A stretch of 64,000 bases of DNA from Schistosoma haematobium (lineage: Eukaryota > Platyhelminthes > Trematoda > Strigeidida > Schistosomatidae). Shown here one piece after another: positions 46,001 through 57,574 of the stretch (within the stretch, counting starts at the first letter, position 1; every line of letters starts with the position of its first letter). The DNA lies in contig NC_067195.1 in NCBI RefSeq assembly GCF_000699445.3, forward strand, positions 52,432,465-52,496,464, written 5' to 3'. The notes beneath the pieces are model-generated. The model saw nothing but the letters and a program-made list of their open reading frames with translations, was not told the origin of the DNA and did no database searches. Made by a program: the position numbers and the translations under genes.

Positions 46001-47902
46001 ATAACTTTTATCATCTTATGATACCAATATTATGTACTGTAGACCTATCAATATACAAAGGTAAGGTTGATATATACCTTTTAGCTCAATAGATGGCAAA
46101 ATAATGATGATTAAAATATAGACTTCATTAATAAAAGTGGACGTAGAGAGATAAACGCAAGACATCTTATAAAACCCACTGAAAGATTATGATTCATATA
46201 GTAGAAAAATAATCAAAAAATCTACAATCCTATTAATTATGATAAAACGTTCATATGTTAATTATTACCCTGTAAATAAAACTTACAAGTGAGAAATTTA
46301 ATAAGTATAAAACGGTGTATTAATTAATGAACATTTCAAAGTAAATAACATTAGCTAAAAAGCCAAACATAACAGGAATATGATGCGAAGTATAACTTCA
46401 GAGAAATGTTGCCATCAAATTTATTTAAATGAAATAACAAATGAAAGGCCTATTATAAACCTATAAATTCTATGCTATAACACTACAGGCAATAATAAAG
46501 AATCGACACGAGAAAACAAATAACAGCGATTGTAACAACTTATATCAGCCAACTATAGTGTGAAAAAAAATAACGCAGTTTTTACAAATGACAATTACAA
46601 AACAAATGTACTATTACAGGAGTGAAAAAAAAAACTTAATTAGCACATGTATCACAGTAACCGGTTCGGGCAAACAAGTCTCAATTAACATAAACGTTAT
46701 CAACAATGAAATAATCTTTTAGCCTGACTCCTATGTTAAATACCGTATATAATTGACTGGAGTGAGATACGAGTAATTGATATACAGAAGTGGTTCAATG
46801 GATCACCAAAGATGAATGAATGTACTAAATATTCCCTTTCATCATTATTTATGCTACCTTTAAATACGTGAAATCCTGAAAATAAATTTTTCAATTGGGA
46901 GTTAGGGGAATAGAAGCTGAGATAAATAATCCTGCTATAGAATAATAGCACGACTTTCTAGCCATTACCCGTCAAGCTGGAATTTTGCTCCATATCATTT
47001 AATATAGGCAGTCAATAAGTATGACTAGCCCTTGAAATACTATATGACTAAAAGCTGAGTACATGAAACTACTTGATTGCAATGTTATATAAATCGTATT
47101 TGCTTAAGAATCAATAAAGGAATAAAGTAAATAAATATGGTTGAAATATAAAAATCACCAGGAAAACTGTTTGACAACAAAGGCCTACCATAAAACTATT
47201 TAGCGGTCGAGGAATTGCAGATGCTTTACGTTTTTTGTTAGAGCCAACAACTGCGGTATAAGGATATTTTTTTTCTTTTTCACTAAGACGATCAGCACGT
47301 GAACTTGGCCAATGAACTGGTATAGGATGTAATTCACCTAAATGATCCATCCAAGAATCTAATGATTGAGATCGTAAATCAGAACATTGATCACACATTG
47401 TGAAGTCAAAAATCCCATTCGAAAATATGTTTGGACTGGGTACAATGGATGATGAGTCCGATAAAATGCATTCATTATCAGTCGATTTGTGTCGACGAAC
47501 AGAACAAACATCATATGAGTTACTACCCAAGGAATGAGTTCCAAGTTTTCCGCAAGGGCTACTTGACTGGGATCGTGTTGGACGTTTATGGATTATTACT
47601 GACTTTATGGGTGAAGCTGACGCAGAACAGCTCATGTGCAAACGTTTGGCACTTGGAGTTAGTCCACTTGTACGACTTGAATATTTATTTTCTTTTGCCA
47701 TCATAGAAGTTGGGTGTGGATCAGTGGTAAATGAAGACTGGTTCTTCAATTTTTTTGTTCGTTTATATTTACCTCTAGTTGATGTAGTTGGTGATAGAGA
47801 GAGGAAGTTATGAACACTTGGTGAAACATTAAAATCCAACTTTTCAGATTTTTCTACTGTCAAAGAGATGTCTTGCGTTCTTCCAAACTTCAGTAAAGCC
47901 AT
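40011..47902 (-). CDS. Sox-like HMG-box transcription factor, two coding exons
   Basis: Exon 1 is 47902-47189 (238 codons) and exon 2 is 41690-40011 (559 codons plus stop); the 5.5 kb intron is phase 0 (GTAGGC...ACTACAG). The splice joins IPRPLNSFM to IFAQYLRR inside one HMG box, about residues 229-305. It ends [13 protein letters not shown], the standard Sox end with basic nuclear-localisation residues. The alpha-1 region is divergent ([13 protein letters not shown] where many Sox proteins have W at the F position). The 230-residue N-terminus is Ser-rich and basic; the long C-terminus is Asn/Ser-rich and low-complexity. It should bind AACAAT-like DNA in the nucleus. The subgroup is not decidable. 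The ATG was chosen after an in-frame upstream stop with no acceptor. Confidence 0.82.
41779..42960 (-). mobile_element. RTE (SR2-like) LINE, 3' half, in the Sox intron
   Basis: The ORF at 43010-42015 has YADD near 42850 and, from LLPGG on, an intact RT C-terminus ending SLCSPKF. The 3' UTR ends in a GACT-type short repeat (41779-41800). The first ~30 codons do not match the family, so the 5' truncation lies near 42930. It shares orientation with the Sox gene. Confidence 0.85.
43740..43855 (+). repeat. Partial hammerhead-bearing repeat
   Basis: AGGACGAAATGCGTATCCTGG (from 43806; its last bases continue as ATTCC) is the 3' half of the schistosome hammerhead: stem II strand, GAAA, stem III and cleavage-site triplet, then stem I. 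The CUGAUGA half is missing. The upstream body (GGGAAGATT...AATTAAACTTCAT) recurs at 45651-45710. Confidence 0.6.
44045..44580 (+). mobile_element. Short RTE-derived element: 5' leader joined to 3' tail
   Basis: 44060-44480 is the reverse complement of 49090-49510 and resembles the RTE leader at about 10125-10165. From 44502 it continues as GTGTGGCGCATATGTA and an AATAAAATAAA-type tail, matching the 3' end of the RTE at 49520-51045. The endonuclease and RT between these parts are absent. A 128-codon frame runs through the junction. It looks like an internally deleted, non-autonomous copy. Confidence 0.7.
44978..45497. mobile_element. About 520-bp element with long imperfect terminal inverted repeats
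   Basis: Left end 44978-45113 and right end 45343-45497 are inverted copies. They share the block from ACAGGGTTTGTTGAACACGG to AGCGCCTTCAGCTAGGTGA (minor changes) and the outer GCTATTTATTTT.GGGATTT; the right arm has an extra ~25 bases. The central 230 bases are unique apart from the half copy at 29637. No transposase ORF. It may be a MITE or foldback element. Confidence 0.65.
45530..45880 (+). repeat. Hammerhead-bearing SINE-like repeat (two opposed hammerhead pieces)
   Basis: 45784-45845 has the near-complete plus-strand hammerhead order: stem I, CTGATGA, stem II, GAAA, short stem III, ATC cleavage triplet, stem I. 45618-45648 has the 3' half of a second one on minus. Between them an A-box-like TGGTAACGCGGTGG occurs. 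This fits the Sm-alpha type of schistosome SINE. Confidence 0.65.
45784..45845 (+). ncRNA. Hammerhead ribozyme (type I), decayed copy
   Basis: The core residues CTGATGA and GAAA are kept. Stem II (GTCC...GGAAC) has one bulge or mismatch, and stem I pairing is weakened (CCAA against CTGC). Self-cleavage is doubtful. Confidence 0.6.
45881..47110. other. AT-rich part of the Sox intron
   Basis: Simple AT-rich sequence with A-runs. I see no further repeat with a second copy here and no exon. Confidence 0.5.
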
Positions 47903-47914
47903 GACATAATTCAA

Positions 47915-49080
47915 ATAATAGGTGATTCAGTTGATCGAATAATATCTTGCACAGTACTAAATTAATATGATTCCAAGATGGAAAACGAAGAACGTGACTA
48001 TGCGCAAATAAGGTTTATCGGTCCCATCATGTTCACCCTATGCTCTATTAGGTCTAAGCCATAAGCTTTTATTCAAATGTGAACGGCATATAAATGGACT
48101 GGGGGTGAGAAAATTTATAGCAGTCCTTTTCAGGGTCAATTCATTTATTCAGCCCATTGGGTCTAGAACCATGTTAAAACGTGTTTGGGTGAGAGAGATG
48201 AGAGTAAACCCCACTCTTCGCTCCCCACCCACCTCATCACCTGACATGCGAAAATCGATTTTAAGTTTACATGTTATGAGACGCATCATCCTCCTCCCCT
48301 CCCAATCTAGCCACCTGGATTTCAACCACTCACAGAGGTGAGTGGAATAACCTTCGTGTTTATTTTCCTCCTATCCAATAATGAATAATTCATCATTTAG
48401 AATTAGTGAATTCAGTTACTTTTTTCAAAGGTTAGGCCATTTTCACATCAGACATGAACAACTGAATCATGTCATTTCAGATGACTCGAATATTCATTTC
48501 AGCAGACAATAAATTCAGAATAGAATATTAGTCATCCCATGAGACACATTAGAAACACTCGACGTGATTTTTTCATACAGGACCTTGGTGATACTAATCG
48601 TAAACAAATCTCATGACCTAATCCCACCTGCATTTCATTGGTCATAAATAATACTTAGAGAATAACATTTTTTTAAAGGTTTTACCAAAAATAAATTTTT
48701 GCCAGGAAGAATCTAATTTGTATATCATTGCTAGAATACGGGAATTTCTATGACGTTTTCTCAAGCTTATGTAGGTCTAAATTAGTGTTGAACGCTGGTC
48801 TAGTATATCTGGAGGCTGGGATTTGATAAATCACGATCTGTATACAAATATCCTAACTAGAGAATGGACTTCGTACAACAAACTGTGATAACCTCATTGA
48901 AATCCTGAACAAACCAGTGAAAAGCCGAAAGCACTGGACAGCCTTTGTGTTCTGGTAAATACTACTCTGGAGTGCATATCCACGATCTTGTGCGCAAACA
49001 ATTAATCACTACACCACTGAACTGGGGCCCAACGATGTCAATATTTAACCTCGGTCAATCCACAACATTCCATAAATCTA
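47915..49080. other. Upstream region of the Sox gene
   Basis: Likely holds the Sox promoter and 5' UTR. A C-rich pyrimidine tract lies at 48200-48310. No TATA box or motif could be assigned with confidence. Confidence 0.35.
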
Positions 49081-49084
49081 GACA

Positions 49085-49525
49085 CTTCATCATAATTGTG
49101 ATTGCGTGTGGGCTGTGATACTGCCCGGGTGCCCAAACCGAAGCAGGTGGTTTTCTTAGGGGGTCACACCCCGAGCCTTTGACCTAAAAGTCTGACCCAC
49201 AAGGCAATAGAGCATCGTGAGGAGATGCAGTCCCATGGTAGCCAGTGACCAATAATTGGTTCGTACGCCATTTGTCCCTTCAGGATACTGGAGCCCATGT
49301 GCACCATTGGTTTGAGATCCGGTTAAAGTTCCGGACATTCGCTTTTCGTCTTCTCATTTTCGTAAACAACACTCCCGGGACGAGAAGGCAGTGCGTAGGA
49401 CTTCCCTGGCACAGGCTATATACGCGTGACCGTGTGAGAGCATTTCGAGAGGGAGGACGGGCCCACCCCACTCTCGGCCATACCAGAGCATTTGTCTGCT
49501 TCCGATTGCGTCCAAGCCATTGGCT
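49085..49525 (-). mobile_element. Inverted 5' segment of an RTE
   Basis: It is the reverse complement of the RTE leader present at 44060-44480. It directly abuts the sense-orientation RT of the next feature. That head-to-head arrangement is what twin priming (5' inversion) during LINE insertion produces. Confidence 0.65.
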
Positions 49526-51045
49526 TCCGTCATACTTCGTAGGTTGTTCAAAACCCGAGAAAGATTGACTCGCGAGGAGCAGGCTGGTTTTCGTTCTGGT
49601 CGAGGATGTATTGATCATGTCTTCACCCTCCGCCAAATGTTAGAACACCGTCATACTTATCAAAGGTCAACAATCGTAGTGTTTCTGGACATCAGGGCTG
49701 CCTTCGATTCGTTGGATAGGACTGTTCTCTGGGATTGTCTATTGAAGAAGGATGTGCCTGAGAAGTTTATTAACATCCTAGAAGCTCTATATACAAACAC
49801 CTCAGGCAGAGTGAGGGCATACAACCACCTCTCTCCATTGTTCCATCCGAGCAGTGGGGTTAGGCAGGGTTGCCCAATCTCACCATTCCTCTTCAACTTT
49901 GCCATCGATGACATTCTGGAAACAGCTGTGATGGATGTAAGTAATGGTGGTGTGGAACTGTTGCCTGGAGAAAAACTTCTCGACCTTGAGTATGCTGATG
50001 ATATTGTCTTACTGTGCGATAATGCCCAAGGCATGCAATCCACACTTAATCAGTTGGCAATCAGTGTCCGTAGGTATGGTATGTGCTTTGCACTTCGAAG
50101 GTGCAAAGCACTTCTACAAGACTGGCAGGATTCTAATCCTGTACTCATCCTGGATGGTGAGCAGATAGAAGTAGTCGAGAAGTTCGTGTACCTAGGTAGC
50201 TGCATAAGTGCTGGTGGTGGCGTGAGTGATGAGATCAATGCACGTATAGTGAAAGCCAGAGCGGCTTATGCCAATCTGGGCCACCTTTGGCGCCTTCGTG
50301 ATGTTAGTCTGCCTGTAAAAGGTCGGATCTACAACGCGTCGGTGAGGGCAGTTTTGCTCTATGCTTGTGAAGCCTGACCTCTCCGAGTTGAGGATGTTAG
50401 ACGACTCTCTGTGTTCGATCATCGCTGTCTCCGAAGGATTGCTGACATCCAGTGGCACCACCATGTTAGTAATGCAGAGGTTCGGCATCGTGTGTTCGGA
50501 CACAGAGATGATAATGCAATCGATGTCACCATCTTGAAACACCGACTTCGGTGGCTTGGACATGTTCTACGAATGTCGTCCCAGAGAATTCCACGTCGTG
50601 CATTATTTGCCGACGCTGGGACTGGTTGGAAGAAGCGGAGAGGTGGTCAATGCATGACATGGTGTCGTGGTATGAAGGAAAGCTGTAAAGGACTGGCTTC
50701 TGTTGGTCCTTCACGACTCCCTGGCTGGGATCCGAGAGATGGTGCTACACAGTGGCTAGAGACGTTATCAGATATAGCTCAGAATAGAAGCCAGTGGCGT
50801 TCCTGCTGTAACCTTCTTTTACTTTCTTCATAAAATGTGGTTGCTTCTTCCTTAACTGAAAGATTTCTTCTGATTGTACATTTCCGTTTCCCCCATTATT
50901 ATTATTACACTAATCTGCACGTTATTGTTTTTTTGCGCTCCTTACCTTTTTTTTCTCTTCAAATTCTTATTGTTTTGTGTGGCGCATATGTACTTAGTGC
51001 CTTCTTGTATCAATATTTGTGTTCAAATGAAATAAAATAAATAAC
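49520..51045 (+). mobile_element. RTE LINE, RT region with one nonsense codon
   Basis: One frame runs from 49520 to 50833, interrupted only by TGA at 50375-50377, where family members have Trp (CEAW in place of CEA-stop). The RT has GFRSGRGCIDH, AAFDSLDR, SGVRQGCPISP and YADD (about 49991-50002). The C-terminal domain has FDHRCLRRIA, RWLGHVLR and WLETLSD. The 3' UTR ends GTGTGGCGCATATGTA and an AATAAAATAAA-type tail near 51045. It is 5'-truncated and joined to the inverted piece at 49085-49525. Confidence 0.87.
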
Positions 51046-53100
51046 AGAATCCACAACATTACGCGACCATCTTCCATTGTGTGAACTGTGATAAACTGAT
51101 TGACTTAAAATGGAAGTTAATAAAAATGATGGTTTAAATGGCTAGAATGATTTTTCATGGTTAGCTTTTGATTTGAGCAAGGTTTAAGGTTACTAATCAC
51201 AGGCCCAACCCTCCTCCATTCGTGTTAGGGATTGGCAATAAACGTGGAAAGACTCCAGGAGTAGTCTAAAGTAATACATAATGTGACGGAAATGAAATTT
51301 GACTAACTCTTACCGATGTAAGTTGCTGATTTCAGCTTCTTTGTGTGTAAATAGTTCTGATTATTAACTTCTCATTTTCATTTAACAGTATCGTAGACGT
51401 GCGTTTAGCGACAACTCATTCATCGTCCGACATTTCAGGGTTCGAACTTGTAGGTTTCTTCTCAGCTCCTCACATTCAGATAGATATTCCTGTCGCTTAA
51501 CATTTGCATACCATCTCACACGATGACCGGAATCAGTGCCTTCCAGGGATATTACTGGTGAAAAGTGACCCACCCCTTCATCAAACGATGGGTCTCAAGC
51601 TTAAACTGTCTTTCAGTTATCACGAAAGATCGTGGGTACTGGTTCGATTTTGGACTCTTCTACATTCTAACTTGTTCACAACACAAACCTTCGCCTTTCT
51701 GGAGAGTTCATTGGTACTGCATCTCCTTCAGTGAATGTGAATTACAATCTCTACATAGGCCAGTTTGCAAACACCGTATGTTCAGTTAAGCCACAATCAA
51801 CCGATATCTTCATCCAACGTGCCTTGCGGCATAGTACAAACGTCTCTGTACTTTGCAATATATTCTACTGATGCCTTAATGTGGCCTGTGAAGGACTGCA
51901 AAAGGTTCTGAATTGTGAACATAAGTGATATGTCATCAATAAGAACGGGACTGACGATGACGTAAGCGTTGGTCAACTGAAAACTACATACTTAAAGGGC
52001 AAACACTTCTCTATCAGAGTTCGAATAACACAATCAGATGCCAATATGGATATTATATTACGAATTTCACCAAAAAACTAGCATCAGTAAAAACCACCGG
52101 CTACTAGCAATAAAAAAATAATCGGCGTGTGAAAGATTTGTGAGCTTCCCAGATCACATGAAAGACTACAACGTGTAAAGCACTTATGTTCGCCTTCTTT
52201 TTGATTTCGTTTTTCATAGGCTACACTACCTTTGTTACACTTTAATTTTAGTAATATCCCCTAGAAGACAAAAAAATATAATTTCTAATATGTTTATGCA
52301 TTTTTCCTCTGGAGTACAATTTTTGGTCAAATACTGTTTTTTTGCTGCAAAAAACTAAAGCAACGAACTATTTGAGTATTGAATTTATTACTTTTTTGCA
52401 CCTATATATGCGTGTTGATATCCATTTCTTTTACTCCCATTTCGCAAAGCTTCCTCATGTTTAGAATACTATTCATTTTCAATATATATATCTTACGTAT
52501 TTTAGAAATTAAGGGGAGTTTGTTGTAAACTTACATCTTTTTTACTTCTTATATGATTTCTTAATGTAACGGAAAACGACTAGTTGCTGTCAAACGTGGC
52601 AAGCAATCAGGAAACTGTTTGCCAATAGCAAGCGTGCTGGTTTATGTCTAAGGATCCTCAAAACCTTACTACGGGAGTGGTGGAGTGAAGCGGTAAATAA
52701 TTCTTCAAAATAAATAGCTTGTAAGGATTCGGTATTGATGCTCATCATTTTAGTTTTATTGGATATACCACTAATTGAGTGTGTTCTGTCAGACATCTAC
52801 ATCAGACAGTGTTTTAACTCGTCGTTTAAAACGTTCTCCGATAATTAGCCAACTTATAAAGGTATGTGCTAGGATAACTCTGTAATACAGATTGATCTTA
52901 CTCATTCATTCTTGACATTTCATTGCATTGTCCAGGCTCGGATAAAAGTGATGTCAAATTCTGCTTTGTTCGAGTCCCATCCAAACCCCTAAAACAACAA
53001 TCACTTGTTAACTTCCAATATATAGTCTGCATGGTTCTGCCTGATGAAGACGCTGACAAATCAGTCTTTTAGTCGCATCGGGCAGTAGTGCAAGCATGTT
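51046..53100. other. Spacer without recognised gene
   Basis: ORFs of 63-76 codons only. Poly-T/A rich parts at 52200-52560. I see no gene or multi-copy repeat. Confidence 0.5.
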
Positions 53101-53585
53101 TTAGATACTTTTCTCTCTTTCTAAATGCATAATGTTGCTTCAGAATCGGTCTGAGTCAACACCTAAACTAATAATAAGGATTGAAGTAACTGACTGTATC
53201 GACTACTTTACTTATCTTCTAAGTTTCATCAGTCTTAATGGGTTGATGTTCGTCGAATACTCAGCACAGTTTCAGAAAGCTCGGTTGGTCTTTGGTGACT
53301 GTTCGTCTCCCAAATATAGGAAGAATTTGCTGAGCAATAGTTAGTCCTGTTTTACTTTATGGGTGTGAAATATAGCTATCAAGAATGGAGAATATTTCTA
53401 GATTACTAATGTTTTATCATAGACCTACTTGCAGAATTGCTCTTGTATGTTTTAACACTAAAATGAGTGAGAAACACTGAGGCTACGTACTAGGTGAAGA
53501 CAATAAATCGGATAATTATGTGGTAAGTCCTCACCGACTGACAAGGACGGGACTTGTATTATGTACGTCCAACCACCGTCTGTAA

Positions 53586-56500
53586 CTCCGCCTGTAGCTC
53601 TTATAGGGTTGCTGCAGGTCCCAAGCCCGGGTAAAGGAGGAGGGTTGGGCATGGGGTTAGCGTCCCCATCCCGTAGAAAACTAACTCGCTAAAAAAACGC
53701 TTACCAGAAAAAATAATCCAAACCATTTTAACTCTGCCCTGGGAGTTAGAAGGTCTTCATTTAGAAGAATTATGACGCTTCATGGTGAAAGCCGAGTTCC
53801 TTCGGAAGCCACGGGGCCGATGCCCCTTCTAACAACCAGGGCAAAAAATTTTATAGGTACATGGAACGTTCGAACAATGTGGGAAACCGGGAAGACCAGT
53901 CAAATATCAATGGAAATGAGGAGATACAACTTAGCAGTACTGGGAATCAGCGAAACCCACTGGACCCAAGCTGGACAGAAAAGGCTAGCTACGGGAGAGA
54001 TGCTGCTATACTCCGGTCACGAAGAGGACAATGCTCCACACACTCAGGGAGTCGCTCTTATGCTGTCCAAAGTAGCACGAAATGCACTTGTAGGATGGGA
54101 ATCTCACGGATCCAGAATCATCAAAGCATCATTCAAAACAAAGAAGGAGGGGATCTTAATGAATATTATCCAATGTTATGCACCCACCAATGATAGCAAC
54201 GACGAAATTAAAGATCAGTTCTACGAGCGGCTGCAGTCAATCATTGAGAAATGCCTAAGAAAGGACCTAACTATTCTGATGGGAGATCTAAATGCCAAAG
54301 TCAGAATAGACAACACTGGATATGAAGATATTATGGGACGACATGGACTGGGAGAAAGAAACGAAAATGGAGAAAGATTTGCAAATGTATGTGCATTCCA
54401 CAAATTGGTCATAGGAGGCACAATATTTCCACACAAGCGTATACACAAGGCTACATGGATCTCACCGGACCACACTACAGAGAACCAAATAGATCATATT
54501 TGCATCAACAAAAAATTCCGAAGGACAATGGAAGATGTGAGAACCAGGAGAGGTGCTGACGTAGCTTCAGATCACCACCTAGTTGTAGCCAATTTGAAAC
54601 TGAAGCTAAAAAAGAACTGGACAAGTGGACAAACAGCAATACAAAGGTTCAATACAGCCTTCCTTCGAGATACTGACAAACTCAATGAATTCAAGATAGC
54701 TCTCAACAACAGGTTCCAAGCCTTACAAGACCTACTGAAAGAAGAAGAAACTAGTATGGAGGAAAACTGGAAAGGCATCAAGGAAGCATTAACTTCAACG
54801 TGTCAAGAGGTTCTCGGTCTAAAGAAATACCATCATAAGGAATGGATCTCTACAGAAACACTGGACAAGATCAAAGAAAGGAAGAACAAGAAGGAAGCAA
54901 TAAACAACAGCCGAACACGAGCAGAGAAAGTCCAAGCACAAGCTGAATACATAGAAGCAAACAAACAAGTGAAGAGGAGCATTAGAGCCGACAAGAAGAA
55001 ATACGTGGAAGAACTAGCAACGACAGCAGAAAAAGCTGCTAGAGAAGGAAATATGAAACAGCTTCACGATACAACGAAGAAACTAGCAGGGAAATACAGT
55101 AAACCAGAGAGGCCGGTCAATGACATAGAAGGCAAGCCAATCACCGAAATTCAACAACAGCGTAACAGATGGATAGAATACTTCGAGGAACTCCTGAATA
55201 GGCCGGCTCCAATGAATCCACCGAACATCGAAGCAGCACACATAGATCTTCCTATAGATGTCAATCCACCAACTACGGAAGAAATTAGAATGGCCGTCAG
55301 ACAAATCAAGAACGGGAAAGCAGCGGGACCCGACAACATACTAGCTGAAGCACTGAAATCAGACATCGAAGCAACCACAAGCATGCTTTATCTTCTATTC
55401 AAAAAGATTTGGGAGGAGGAACAAGTGCCGATGGACTGGAAAGAAGGACACCTCGTCAAGATTCCAAAGAAAAGAGATCTGAGCAAATGTGAAAACTACA
55501 GAGGCATAACACTACTGTCAATACCAGGGAAAGTCTTCAACAGATTGTTGCTGAACCGGATGAAGGATGCAGTAGACGCTCAACTTCGAGATCAACAAGC
55601 TGGATTCCGTAAGGATCGGTCGTGCACAGACCAAATTGCAACACTACGGATCATCGTCGAACAATCAGTTGAGTGGAACTCATCACTATACATCAACTTC
55701 ATTGATTATGAAAAGGCATTTGACAGTGTAGATAGGAAGACATTATGGAAACTTCTTCGACACTACAGAGTTCCTGAGAAGATTGTCAATATTATCCGGA
55801 ACTCATACGACGGACTACAGTGCAAAGTAGTGCATGGAGGACAGCTGACAGATGCATTCCAAGTAAGGACCGGAGTCAGACAAGGCTGTTTACTCTCTCC
55901 CTTCCTCTTTCTTCTGGTGGTCGACTGGATTATGAAGACCTCAACATCTGAAGGAAAACACGGAATACAATGGACAGCTCAGAATCAATTAGACGATTTG
56001 GACTTCGCAGATGACCTAGCCCTCCTATCACGTACACACGAACAGATGCAGATGAAGACAGCCAGTGTAGCAGCAGTCTCTGCATCAGTAGGCCTCAGCA
56101 TACACAAAGGGAAAACCAAGGTCCTCAAATTCAAAGCGGAGAACAGCAATCCAATCACACTTGATGGCGAAACTCTGGAAGATGTAGAGTCCTTCACATA
56201 CCTGGGAAGCATCATCGATGAACAAGGAGGATCCGATGCAGACGTAAAGGCGAGGATCGGCAAAGCAAGGGTCGCATTCCTACAATTGAAGAACATATGG
56301 AACTCAAAACAACTTTCAACCAATATCAAAGTAAAAATCTTCAATACGAACGTCAAGGCAGTTCTACTGTATGGAGCTGAAACTTGGAGAACTACAACAA
56401 CCATCATCAAGAAAGTACAAGTATTTATAAATAACTGTCTACGCAAGATACTCAACATCCATTGGCCGGATACCATCAGCAATAGCCTTCTGTGGGAGAG

Positions 56501-56794
56501 AACAAACCAACTTCCAGCTGAAGAAGAAATTAGGAAAAGACGATGGAAATGGATAGGACATACATTACGCAAATCGTCAAACTACATCACGAGGCAAGCC
56601 CTAACTTGGAATCCTGAAGGGAAGCGAAAAAGAGGAAGGCCAAAGAACACATTGCGTCGGATAATAGAAGCAGATATGAAGACGATGAATTACAACTGGA
56701 CTGAGCTAGAAAGGATTGCCCAGGACAGGGTTGGATGGAGAATGCTGGTGAGCGGCCTATGCTCCTTCACGAGGAGTAACAGGCGTAAGTAAGT
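53586..56794 (+). mobile_element. Full-length RTE LINE, 3.2 kb, with target-site duplication
   Basis: It is flanked by AACCACCGTCTGTAA (53571-53585) and AACCACCGTCTATAA (56795-56809), 14 of 15 identical. Inside are a 5' UTR of about 190 bases (53586-53771), one complete ORF and a very short tail of TAAG units. These ends and this size fit an intact RTE. The 5' UTR reappears as a relic at 62085-62200. Confidence 0.92.
53772..56792 (+). CDS. RTE endonuclease-reverse transcriptase, intact
   Basis: This 1006-codon ORF opens at ATG 53772. The endonuclease occupies about residues 25-275: GTWNVRT at 29-35, SETHW with E61, GDLNA with D172 and N174, and SDHH at 266-269. A Lys/Glu-rich linker (about 360-450) may be coiled. 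The reverse transcriptase runs about 505-800, with GKAAGPDN at 515-522, [11 protein letters not shown] at 645-655, [13 protein letters not shown] at 701-713 and the catalytic FADD at 745-748. A C-terminal RTE domain has [16 protein letters not shown] and [10 protein letters not shown]. All catalytic residues are present and there are no stops. It nicks DNA and copies its own RNA in the nucleus. Confidence 0.95.
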   Translation: MTLHGESRVPSEATGPMPLLTTRAKNFIGTWNVRTMWETGKTSQISMEMRRYNLAVLGISETHWTQAGQKRLATGEMLLYSGHEEDNAPHTQGVALMLSKVARNALVGWESHGSRIIKASFKTKKEGILMNIIQCYAPTNDSNDEIKDQFYERLQSIIEKCLRKDLTILMGDLNAKVRIDNTGYEDIMGRHGLGERNENGERFANVCAFHKLVIGGTIFPHKRIHKATWISPDHTTENQIDHICINKKFRRTMEDVRTRRGADVASDHHLVVANLKLKLKKNWTSGQTAIQRFNTAFLRDTDKLNEFKIALNNRFQALQDLLKEEETSMEENWKGIKEALTSTCQEVLGLKKYHHKEWISTETLDKIKERKNKKEAINNSRTRAEKVQAQAEYIEANKQVKRSIRADKKKYVEELATTAEKAAREGNMKQLHDTTKKLAGKYSKPERPVNDIEGKPITEIQQQRNRWIEYFEELLNRPAPMNPPNIEAAHIDLPIDVNPPTTEEIRMAVRQIKNGKAAGPDNILAEALKSDIEATTSMLYLLFKKIWEEEQVPMDWKEGHLVKIPKKRDLSKCENYRGITLLSIPGKVFNRLLLNRMKDAVDAQLRDQQAGFRKDRSCTDQIATLRIIVEQSVEWNSSLYINFIDYEKAFDSVDRKTLWKLLRHYRVPEKIVNIIRNSYDGLQCKVVHGGQLTDAFQVRTGVRQGCLLSPFLFLLVVDWIMKTSTSEGKHGIQWTAQNQLDDLDFADDLALLSRTHEQMQMKTASVAAVSASVGLSIHKGKTKVLKFKAENSNPITLDGETLEDVESFTYLGSIIDEQGGSDADVKARIGKARVAFLQLKNIWNSKQLSTNIKVKIFNTNVKAVLLYGAETWRTTTTIIKKVQVFINNCLRKILNIHWPDTISNSLLWERTNQLPAEEEIRKRRWKWIGHTLRKSSNYITRQALTWNPEGKRKRGRPKNTLRRIIEADMKTMNYNWTELERIAQDRVGWRMLVSGLCSFTRSNRRK

Positions 56795-57255
56795 AACCAC
56801 CGTCTATAATAGTGGACCGGAAGAAATCAAGGGGGCCGCTAAATCAAAAGCTAGCATCGGTTCGCAAAGTCATCGGCAAATGGACTGCCCTTTTGTGGTG
56901 GTTTCATACTATTTGACTAAGGTCCACGAGACTGTCGCAACCAATGGTTAGAGGTGTTGTGTGACATGGCTCAGAATCGGTCGCAATGGTGTAGATAAAT
57001 TTCATCTTCATCTTCCCTCGGATCTTGAGCTCCAAAATTATCTCATACTTATTTCTTATCACAAGAGTTTGTTCCTTTTTCTCAAATAAAAATATCTAAG
57101 CCTGATCTTTTTTACCACTGCTGGTATTAGTAATATTTGTACTACTCTACAATTTGCTTTGATAATTACGTCCCTCTTTGCTAATGTGGTGTAGCCACTT
57201 GGACAGATTCATATATATGCCAGGTTCTAAGTTACTTATGACTGACTGACACTAT

Positions 57256-57570
57256 TCGTAAAGAAATCTTGAGATTCTCTGTAACCTAATTATTTGAAAA
57301 TCTTGAAGAATAGTAACACGATGCCCTTACCTCCATCTAGATCAATTTTTGTGAACACATCAAGAATACGAAGTGTATGCTTCTTATCTGAAACTGTTTA
57401 TTCTCAAGAACCAATATTAATCTGAATGCATTGAAAATTCCTTGCAATAGTTCATCTGATCCTCCTGCCTTTTCTTATTAATATTTCATTAACTTTGATT
57501 AGGAGACTAATGATAGTTCTTTTACAGTAGTTAAATATTTAAATTTTTCCATCTCTTATTTTTCATGTCC
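57256..57570. other. Spacer between RTE relics
   Basis: AT-rich sequence without any gene I can recognise. Confidence 0.5.
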
Positions 57571-57574
57571 TATA

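Larger units (their letters stand above)
53110..57255 (+). mobile_element. Older RTE (SR2-like) relic split by a nested RTE insertion
   Basis: The left part (53120-53570) translates to MLLQNRSESTPKL...CIDYFTYLLSFIS...FQKARLVF, matching the RTE at 42015-43010 with stops. The right part (56806-57255) resumes in order with SIGSQSHRQM, a frameshifted TVATNG.RC and AQNRSQW-like remains, then a 3' UTR ending GACTGACTGAC. The insertion point is marked by a duplicated 15-mer. Confidence 0.75.

Noticed and set aside
53040..53060. CTGATGA motif as another hammerhead
   Set aside because: No stem II/GAAA or cleavage triplet follows.
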